A stretch of 64,000 nt of DNA, from contig CACWLG010000008.1 in NCBI GenBank assembly GCA_902761635.1, positions 44,124 to 108,123 of the forward strand. Direction: 5' to 3'. Numbering within the stretch: position 1 is the stretch's first letter; each line of letters opens with the position of its first letter. The notes under the pieces were generated by a model, which made no database searches, was not told the DNA's origin, and was given only the letters and a program-made list of their open reading frames with translations. The stretch comes from Oscillospiraceae bacterium. GTDB taxonomy: Bacteria > Bacillota > Clostridia > Oscillospirales > Oscillospiraceae. Shown here piece by piece: positions 58,328 to 64,000 of the stretch. A program made the translations under genes and the position numbers.

Positions 58328-59422
58328 TCATATTCCAAGGCCGTTGCGGAGCGTTACAATGAAATCCTGCACGTTGGTGACGATCCCCTTTGCGGAAAGG
58401 CTGCCCCGGTCACCGAGCTTGTTGGCTGTAAATTCCGAGATGTCCACGCAGTAGAAATACACCTCACGGATCGTGCCGTCAGGCATCACGCGGTAAGAGG
58501 GCGTCATGTTGCCCACGGCAATGCTGTGCAGCATGGTGGCAAGGCAGATCACCGTGGTGGCGCCGCGCACCTGATCGCGCATTTTATTCTGCGCCTCGTA
58601 GACATTGCCCGTCACCTCAGGCAGCGGACCGTCGTCCCGGATGGAGCCTCCCAGCACGTAGGGCACACGGCACTTTTCCAGGTGCGCCATAATGCCGTCC
58701 GACAGTCCCTCCTTCTCCAGAAACGCCCGGATCGACCCGCAGGCGCGGACACGGTTTATCGTGTCCAGATGGTTGTAATGCCCGTTCGGCTGGATGGCCT
58801 GGGTATAGATATTCTGCCCGAGCGCAGTCTTGAGCCAGGCCGCCTCCAGATCGTGCGTGGCAAGGGCATTGCCCGCCAGGAGCGCGTCTACATAGCCGTT
58901 GTCTATCAGCCGGGAAAAGGCCTCTCGCGCGTCATAGTCAAAGGCCAGGGCCGGGCCCATTACCCAGACGATTTTGCCATGATCCCGGTCATGCTTCAGG
59001 ATCTCATAGAGCTCATCATAGTCCCGGGAAAACGCAGTCTCCCGGGAACGCTTCTGCCGGAACGCGAAGGTCTCCTCATGCCCGCCCTCACCGGGATGGT
59101 GAAAGGCCCCGGGATGAACATATATGCCCTCGCTGCCGTCCTCGCTGCGCCCCAATACAACCGGCTGACCCTGTTTCAGATTGCGAAACTCGATCACCCT
59201 GATCTTTTTTTCTTCCCACACTGCCACACAGTCCATACGGCTCTCCTCAGCCAAATGCCAGGCGCCCTCGATTTTGAAGTATTCCGGGAAAATACTCATG
59301 GCGTGGTAGCCATCGGGGGCTATGCCGTCAGCCGGGGCGGGAGCCAAGCGTGCTTCCGGCGCGCTCAGAAAACGTTCCTCCGTGAAAACCGGTGCATGAT
59401 AAGATCTGAGCTGAAAGGCCAT
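58328..59422 (-). CDS. LOR/SDH-domain protein, TIGR00300 / ornithine cyclodeaminase-like
   Basis: 364 residues from the ATG at 59422 (AAGGAGG eight bases upstream). The C-terminal Rossmann-like domain has WVMGPALAFDYDAREAFSRL, YVDALLAGNALATHDLEAAW, LGGSIRDDGPLPEV and ICLATMLHSIAVGNMTPSY, the signature of the TIGR00300 group found in archaea and in the C-terminal part of cyanobacterial arginine dihydrolase/ornithine cyclodeaminase. Related archaeal proteins convert ornithine to proline with NAD. The N-terminal part (PDGYHAMSIFPEYFKIEGAW) matches the Saccharop_dh_N-like domain. No guanidine-modifying domain is present. Ornithine cyclodeaminase is a fair but untested assignment. Confidence 0.82.
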   Translation of the reverse strand: MAFQLRSYHAPVFTEERFLSAPEARLAPAPADGIAPDGYHAMSIFPEYFKIEGAWHLAEESRMDCVAVWEEKKIRVIEFRNLKQGQPVVLGRSEDGSEGIYVHPGAFHHPGEGGHEETFAFRQKRSRETAFSRDYDELYEILKHDRDHGKIVWVMGPALAFDYDAREAFSRLIDNGYVDALLAGNALATHDLEAAWLKTALGQNIYTQAIQPNGHYNHLDTINRVRACGSIRAFLEKEGLSDGIMAHLEKCRVPYVLGGSIRDDGPLPEVTGNVYEAQNKMRDQVRGATTVICLATMLHSIAVGNMTPSYRVMPDGTIREVYFYCVDISEFTANKLGDRGSLSAKGIVTNVQDFIVTLRNGLGI

Positions 59423-59750
59423 CGTTCTGTCCTCCTTTTCTACAATACCATGATTGTAGCACAAGGGGCTGAATCGAAGCAAGAGAGAGAAGCCTTTTTC
59501 CCGCACTTCCTCGTAAAAAGAGCGCAGGATCACGGGACGCTGCGTCCCCCATAAGCCTGCGCCAGCCGGAACAGGATCGTCACTGACGGCGCGGCTCATC
59601 GGCATGTCTTTTCCCGCGCGGCCGGAGAATCCGGAATAATCGCGCCGACACTTGATAGTCTGCCAAAGCTATGGTAGACTGACTTCAAGAGACCCGATGA
59701 CCGGGAATAAAACCAACGGGACAATTTCAACACAGAAAGGAAGGATTTCC

Positions 59751-60977
59751 ATGTCTGTCATCCGAAAATGGAATTCCATGAATCTCATTCTTCGTATCCT
59801 GATCTGTCTGATCATCGGCGCGATTCTTGGCTTCCTTGTGCCGAAGGCGTCGTGGATCGGAATACTGGGTGAGCTGTTTGTAGGCGCTTTGAAGGCCATT
59901 GCGCCGATCCTTGTGTTCATACTCGTGGCGTCGTCGCTGGCAAACTCCAAGGGTGGAAACATGGAGAAGTTTCGGACCGTCATCATCCTGTATCTGGTCA
60001 GTACGCTGTGCGCCGCCATCGTTTCCGTGTTTACCAGCTTTGCCTTCAAGGTCACCATCCCGCTGACAGGATTGGACGCCGTGGATGGCTCGACTGCTCC
60101 CCAGGGCATGGCAGACGTGGTGAAGAACCTTCTGGAGAGTATCGTCATCAACCCGGTGAACGCGTTGATGAATGCCGATTACATCGGCATCCTGTTCTGG
60201 GCTGTGGTGTTCGGCATTGCGATGAAGCTGGCTTCCCCTGCCACCAAGCAGGTGATGGAGGATCTGTCCAACGCCGTGTCCACCACGGTGCGCTGGGTCA
60301 TCAGCTGCGCTCCCATCGGTATCCTCGGCCTGATGTACACCGCCGTTTCTACCAGCGGCACAGAAGTTTTCGCGAAATACGGCCAGCTTGTGGCGCTGTT
60401 GGTCGGGACCATGCTCTTTGTAGCCCTGGTCATCAATCCGTTGATCGTATTCCTCGTCCTGCGTCACAATCCCTATCCGCTGGTGTTCCGCTGTCTGCGG
60501 CAGAGCGGCCTCACGGCATTCTTTACCCGCAGCTCCGCGGCCAACATCCCCGTGAACCTGGAGCTCTGCAAAAGCCTGGGATTGGATGAGAATCTGTATT
60601 CCGTGTCCATTCCGCTGGGTTCCACCATCAACATGGACGGCGCTGCGGTGACCATTACCATCTTTTCGCTGGTGGCAGCCTTTACGGCAGGCGTGCCCGT
60701 GACCGTACCGATGGCCATCTTTCTGAGCATCGTGGCCACCTTCTCCGCCTGCGGCGCCTCCGGCGTGGCGGGAGGTTCGCTGATGCTGGTACCCCTGGGC
60801 TGCTCGCTGTTCGGCATCTCGGCTGACATTGCCATGCAGCTCGTGGGCGTCGGCTTCATCATCAGCGTGATTCAGGATTCCCTGGAGACTGCGCTGAACT
60901 CCTCCGGTGATGTTCTTTTTACCGCCACCGCCGAGTTCAGGGAGTGGAAGAAGCAGGGCAGGAAGCTGCCTCTTTAA
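59751..60977 (+). CDS. sstT: Serine/threonine:sodium symporter (SstT-like)
   Basis: 408 residues; the ATG at 59751 follows AAAGGAAGG, and the upstream open frame to 59652 is non-coding. Dicarboxylate/amino-acid:cation symporter (DAACS) fold with eight helices and two re-entrant loops. Diagnostic stretches: IAPILVFILVASSLANSKGG, FFTRSSAANIPVNLELCKSL (serine-rich loop), SIPLGSTINMDGAAVTITIF (NMDG sodium/substrate motif) and FSACGASGVAGGSLMLVPLG. These agree best with SstT, which brings serine and threonine in with sodium. Single gene. Confidence 0.93.
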   Translation: MSVIRKWNSMNLILRILICLIIGAILGFLVPKASWIGILGELFVGALKAIAPILVFILVASSLANSKGGNMEKFRTVIILYLVSTLCAAIVSVFTSFAFKVTIPLTGLDAVDGSTAPQGMADVVKNLLESIVINPVNALMNADYIGILFWAVVFGIAMKLASPATKQVMEDLSNAVSTTVRWVISCAPIGILGLMYTAVSTSGTEVFAKYGQLVALLVGTMLFVALVINPLIVFLVLRHNPYPLVFRCLRQSGLTAFFTRSSAANIPVNLELCKSLGLDENLYSVSIPLGSTINMDGAAVTITIFSLVAAFTAGVPVTVPMAIFLSIVATFSACGASGVAGGSLMLVPLGCSLFGISADIAMQLVGVGFIISVIQDSLETALNSSGDVLFTATAEFREWKKQGRKLPL

Positions 60978-61213
60978 TTCCTGTTCCGGTCAACCGCGGC
61001 TGCGGGTGTAGTTTGTAAAGGAGGAATTTGTCCCTCATGCACTACACCTGACTGCGGGTCATTTGCGGCAAAGTGACACGGCAGTTGGGAAAAAGGAAAT
61101 GCGGAGGTGATAGCGACCGGCAGTGCGGGCAGACAGTTTTGGTGTGCTTCTTCCCGGCCTCGGCCATGAGCTTGCGGGCTTCCAGGATGGCAGCATAGCG
61201 CTCCTTGATGTCC

Positions 61214-61305
61214 GGGCCGACACAAAGGATGTGCCCGCAAACAGCATTGCGGGCGGCAATCCGGCAAAGGTCATCCGTATGCTGGATGGCAATGATGAAA
61301 AATAA
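61214..61305 (+). pseudogene. C-terminal remnant of a hexapeptide-repeat acetyltransferase
   Basis: The plus strand reads TKDVPANSIAGGNPAKVIRM, the hallmark end of maltose/galactoside O-acetyltransferases, before a stop at 61305. The left part of that enzyme is absent. Just upstream (about 61090-61215) the minus strand reads RYAAILEARKLMAEAGKKHT followed by CPHC, an unrelated fragment. Both look like gene debris between sstT and the flavodoxin. Confidence 0.7.
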
Positions 61306-61328
61306 TAATTGAAACAGGAGGAAGAAGC

Positions 61329-61844
61329 ATGTCCAGAAATCTTATCATCTACTACTCCCGCAAGGGTCAGAACTATGTCAACGGCAGCATTCGTGAGCTG
61401 AGCAAAGGCAACACCGAGATCGTGGCGGAGTTTATCCAGAAGGCGGTGGGCGGCGATCTGTTTGAGATTGAGACAGTCAAGGAGTATTCCCGGGACTATA
61501 TGACCTGCACCGAGGAAGCCCAGGAGGAGCTGCGCGCCAAGGCCAGCCCGGAGCTCAAGCGCTACCTGGATGATATCAGCGAGTACGACAACATTTTCGT
61601 CTGCGGCCCCTGCTGGTGGGGCACCTTCCCCATGGCGGTGCTGACGCAGCTTGAGCGTCTGGACTTCACCGGGAAGAAGGTCTTTGCTGTCATGACCCAT
61701 GAGGGCAGCGGCCTCGGCGGCAGTGAGCACAGTTTGAAGCAGAGCTGCAAAGGCGCGACAGTAGGCCGCGGGCTTGCTGTCCACGGCGCGGATGCCGCAC
61801 ATTCCGAGGCGGCAGTTGCTGCCTGGGCGAAAAAGAGCGTGTGA
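61329..61844 (+). CDS. Flavodoxin
   Basis: 171 residues. FMN loop IIYYSRKGQNYVNGSIRELS, second loop VCGPCWWGTFPMAVLTQLER and third loop VMTHEGSGLGGSEHSLKQSC. It is of the longer flavodoxin type often found as a general electron carrier in Clostridia and is distinct from the copy at 33238. GGAGGAAG precedes the ATG. Gene remnants flank it on both sides, so its former operon has decayed. Confidence 0.92.
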   Translation: MSRNLIIYYSRKGQNYVNGSIRELSKGNTEIVAEFIQKAVGGDLFEIETVKEYSRDYMTCTEEAQEELRAKASPELKRYLDDISEYDNIFVCGPCWWGTFPMAVLTQLERLDFTGKKVFAVMTHEGSGLGGSEHSLKQSCKGATVGRGLAVHGADAAHSEAAVAAWAKKSV

Positions 61845-61856
61845 TAAAGCTTTCAG

Positions 61857-62071
61857 GCCCGCCTGAACCTGCTGCTCCTGGTCTTTATGATCGTCCAGCC
61901 TCTGTGCAGGATCCTGATGAGCAAGCACCTGTATACCTTCCTGCCGACTGAGGGACTCCTTTCACGATGTTGATCGCGGCGCGGAGCCGGACTTCGCCCT
62001 CACAGGCTTTGACCAGAACTATGACCGCGCAGCCCTGACCGACTATATCAACAGCCTGTGCTGGGCAATAT
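61857..62071 (+). pseudogene. Degenerate coding remnants behind flavodoxin
   Basis: One frame gives a membrane segment, LNLLLLVFMIVQPLCRILMS, then a stop at about 61974; another gives PDFALTGFDQNYDRAALTDY to a stop at 62071. Neither has a start. They look like the middle and end of one or two broken genes. No family could be named. Confidence 0.4.
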
Positions 62072-62094
62072 AAGCAGATATGAGTCATCCCTGC

Positions 62095-62124
62095 GGGAGC
62101 GTCCCATCCGGGGTGCTCTCTTTT
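62095..62124 (+). terminator. Terminator after flavodoxin region
   Basis: Stem of 11 pairs (from GGGAGCGTCCC at 62095-62105, some G-T pairs) around loop ATCC, followed by four T at 62121-62124. Confidence 0.6.
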
Positions 62125-62265
62125 CATGTCTGTCCGGCCATAGGTTTTGCAATTTTGAGTTGGTTTTGAGCGTCCTGTGTGCTATGATACGGAAGCAATT
62201 GATTGATGCCGCGGGACTGCCCCCCCAACGGGGCAGACAGCCCTCACAGGCAGAAAGGAGACAAT

Positions 62266-63180
62266 ATGGAAAATAAAACAAGCGTGTCCGGTGGAATCCA
62301 CCGGGACGGGTATACCTGGAAGGATTCGATCATCATTTCGATTCTTCTCTTCTTTATGATGTTTTTTGTGGGATCAGGGATCGGCACGGCTGTAGGCAGC
62401 TTTTTCAAGCTGTTCAAGAACGAGGCAAACGCCTCGTTTATTCAGATCCTGCAGGATAACTTCGGCTTTCTGGGGTATTGGATCATTGCGATCGTCTACC
62501 TGCTTCTCGTCAAATCCGACAGGCCGATCCTCCGCGCATTCGGCACCGAGCCGCGGGGCAACACCGTGAAAATGGCGCTTTGGGGGCTTCTCATCGGCCT
62601 GGGGCTGAACGCCCTCTGCGTCGGCGCAGCCGTACTTCACGGGGATATTCAGCTCAGCTTTTCCTCGTTTCCGGTGCTGAAGCTCCTGCTGGTCTTCCTG
62701 TCGGTGCTTGTGCAGTCCGGCGCCGAGGAGCTCCTCTGCCGGGGTGTACTGTACCAGCGGCTCAGAAAGGCGTACCGGAATCCGTGGGTCGCCATTCTGG
62801 TCAATCCCCTCGTCTTTGTGCTCGCGCATATTCTGATCCCCGGCATCACGGTCTGGGCTGTGCTCAGCATCTATCTGGTGGGCGTGGTGTTCGGCCTCAT
62901 GGTCTATTATCTGGATTCGCTGTGGATGGCGATTGCGATGCACGCAGCCTGGAACTTCACACAGAATTTCATCTTCGGCCTGCCGAACAGCGGCACGGTG
63001 TATGATTTCGCCATCTTCAAGCTCGATCCCGCCACGGCCAGAACCAGCCTCTTCTATAACGTGGAGTTCGGCGTGGAAAGCTCCATAAGCGCGCTGCTCA
63101 TATTTGCTGCCGCGACGGCGATCCTGGTTTACCTGGGGAATAAGCACAGGCTGACGTCCCTGGACGTCTGGGAAAAATAA
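62266..63180 (+). CDS. CPBP family intramembrane glutamic endopeptidase
   Basis: 304 residues from the ATG at 62266 (AAAGGAG upstream). Eight or so helices. The three CPBP/Abi motifs are present: EELLCRGVLYQRL (EExxxR), FVLAHILIPG (FxxxH) and HAAWNFTQN (HxxxN), so it should be an active membrane protease of the CAAX-processing type. In Bacillota such proteins process or confer immunity to peptides; no peptide gene lies next to it. In-frame behind the stop a further 43 codons stay open (63181-63309) with a membrane-like stretch, a likely gene remnant. Confidence 0.92.
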   Translation: MENKTSVSGGIHRDGYTWKDSIIISILLFFMMFFVGSGIGTAVGSFFKLFKNEANASFIQILQDNFGFLGYWIIAIVYLLLVKSDRPILRAFGTEPRGNTVKMALWGLLIGLGLNALCVGAAVLHGDIQLSFSSFPVLKLLLVFLSVLVQSGAEELLCRGVLYQRLRKAYRNPWVAILVNPLVFVLAHILIPGITVWAVLSIYLVGVVFGLMVYYLDSLWMAIAMHAAWNFTQNFIFGLPNSGTVYDFAIFKLDPATARTSLFYNVEFGVESSISALLIFAAATAILVYLGNKHRLTSLDVWEK

Positions 63181-63293
63181 TACGAGGGTCGATTTGCCGT
63201 TCGGCTGCTGGTGTTCTGCCTGTTCATCCTGCTGCCCACGCTCTACGTCAGCCTTGATCGGAACGGGAGCGTCATGGACCTGGGTAACGTTTA

Positions 63294-63339
63294 CGCCCGT
63301 CGGCTGCTTTAACAGTCAAGCAGTCGGCGGGCGTTTTTT
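63294..63339 (+). terminator. Intrinsic terminator after CPBP gene
   Basis: A 16-bp stem (63294-63309 with 63318-63333, two G-T pairs), loop of eight, and six T (63334-63339). Confidence 0.88.
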
Positions 63340-63341
63340 GT

Positions 63342-63929
63342 CTATGATTTCCTCAGGCGGGCAGCTTTGGTCTCCGCATCAAATTCCTGTAAGAAGTTCA
63401 CCATGAAGAGGTGTCGGCTTTCGGCGATCCTCTTTGCCGTCTCGGTGTTCATCTCATCTTTCAGCAATAGCAGCTTATCATGGAAATGCTGAATCGTCGC
63501 TTCCAAAGGTCTGCCGTGCTCACCGCCAAACGCAAAGGTTCTGGCAATCCCGATCGCGCCGATGGCATCGAGACGATCCGCGTCCTGTACGATCATCCCT
63601 TCCAGGCTGTCCGGACGTTTCCCCCTGTTCTGGCTGAATGAGACAGCGTTAATTGCTTTGCAGATATATTCGATCTTATCCGGCTCAACATCGTGCTGCG
63701 TCAGAAATGATCTCGCGTTGGCATTATTCTCTGTATGGAACAGCTTATGATCGTCTGCATCGTGAAGCAGGGCACTCAACGCTACCGTTTCCAGGTCACA
63801 GTCCGGTTCCTGTTGGGCAATCATCATCGCGTTTTGATAGACACGCAAGGTGTGCTCTGCATCATGCCCGCCGGCATTATCCCGAAACAGCGAATACACA
63901 TAGTCGATCGCTGCATCAATCAAAGACAT
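63342..63929 (-). CDS. HD domain phosphohydrolase
   Basis: 195 residues from the ATG at 63929, with GAGGTG seven bases upstream; the ATG at 63950 has no such site. HD motif: GGHDAEHTLRVY (first His), ALLHDADDHKLF (HD pair), and DADRLDAIGAIGIARTFAFG (last Asp). The family (YedJ/YpgQ type) hydrolyses nucleotide phosphates. The stop codon lies almost against the terminator of the CPBP gene, so the two transcripts converge. Confidence 0.9.
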   Translation of the reverse strand: MSLIDAAIDYVYSLFRDNAGGHDAEHTLRVYQNAMMIAQQEPDCDLETVALSALLHDADDHKLFHTENNANARSFLTQHDVEPDKIEYICKAINAVSFSQNRGKRPDSLEGMIVQDADRLDAIGAIGIARTFAFGGEHGRPLEATIQHFHDKLLLLKDEMNTETAKRIAESRHLFMVNFLQEFDAETKAARLRKS

Positions 63930-63954
63930 ATACTCACCTCGTTCGCTCATTGTA

Positions 63955-64000
63955 TTAATCCAACACCTTCATCGGCTTCCATTTCAGATAATCTCCGGAA
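63955..64000 (-). CDS. C-terminal end of an unknown gene (cut by window edge)
   Basis: The minus strand ends SGDYLKWKPMKVLD then TAA at 63957-63955, a few bases before the HD gene. It is too short to name; spacing suggests it is the upstream gene of the same operon. Confidence 0.35.
   Translation of the reverse strand, partial: SGDYLKWKPMKVLD

Noticed and set aside
62266-63180. CPBP protease as bacteriocin immunity
   Set aside because: No bacteriocin precursor or export gene is adjacent; the 41- and 47-residue peptides are far away and lack typical bacteriocin features.

Overview
The window looks like a chromosomal segment of a GC-rich member of the Clostridia (Bacillota), most likely a gut or rumen Oscillospiraceae/Christensenellaceae-type anaerobe. 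The reasons are type III glutamine synthetase, an ANTAR nitrogen regulator, many two-component-like c-di-GMP proteins, BspA-type leucine-rich repeat proteins, very large secreted repeat proteins, CPBP proteases, palindromic CTCCC/GGGAG intergenic repeats and strong Shine-Dalgarno sites. No tRNA, rRNA, CRISPR array, prophage or intact transposon was seen.

Layout. (1) 1-7351, minus strand: three paralogous membrane signalling proteins, each opening with a solute-binding (SBP_bac_3) region. One is cut by the window edge, one ends in degenerate GGDEF plus intact EAL, and one has PAS-type domains plus an intact GGDEF. (2) 7660-23380: a glutamine/ammonia assimilation supercluster. asnB, glmS and glnN (GSIII) lie on the minus strand; a second glutamine synthetase, an ANTAR RNA-binding antiterminator, pyrG, gltB and gltD lie on the plus strand. 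The glnN and pyrG-gltBD leaders each carry a hairpin with a six-base loop having A at position 1 and G at position 4, overlapping an intrinsic terminator. This is the signature of ANTAR control, and the candidate regulator sits between them. (3) 23381-30480: a truncated group II intron fragment placed just past a terminator, then a peptide/nickel-type ABC transporter operon (SBP, two ATPases, two permeases) containing one methyltransferase gene and flanked by a divergent paralogous one.

(4) 30688-36818: a secreted tandem cyclophilin-like protein, an APH-like kinase, a TetR-controlled redox operon (FMN reductase, flavodoxin, CMD, ABM) with twin palindromic operators, a histidine phosphatase, and an HTH plus PD-(D/E)XK-like protein. 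(5) 37233-54906: a surface/secreted protein island. Two loci share one architecture: a large secreted protein, then a 41-47 residue peptide with a common DIIT(S/T)S motif, then small secreted LRR or lipoprotein genes. One large protein is 2779 residues with about nine Cys-rich super-repeats. The other, after signal peptide cleavage, would begin with a domain strikingly like eukaryotic ubiquitin. Between them is a MATE transporter fused to an RsbW-like ATPase domain. The island also holds a (TGCTC)13 simple repeat, copies of an intergenic repeat of about 100 bp, and a truncated LRR duplicate.

(6) 55300-64000: a Cache/HD-GYP protein, a VOC protein, a TIGR00300-type LOR/SDH protein, an SstT-like symporter, a flavodoxin between gene remnants, a CPBP protease and an HD hydrolase.

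Main points of novelty: the secreted ubiquitin-like protein, the DIIT(S/T)S peptide loci, the MATE-RsbW fusion, the single-hexaloop ANTAR attenuators, and the methyltransferase-ABC transporter unit. All functions are inferred from sequence read by eye; no database search was run.
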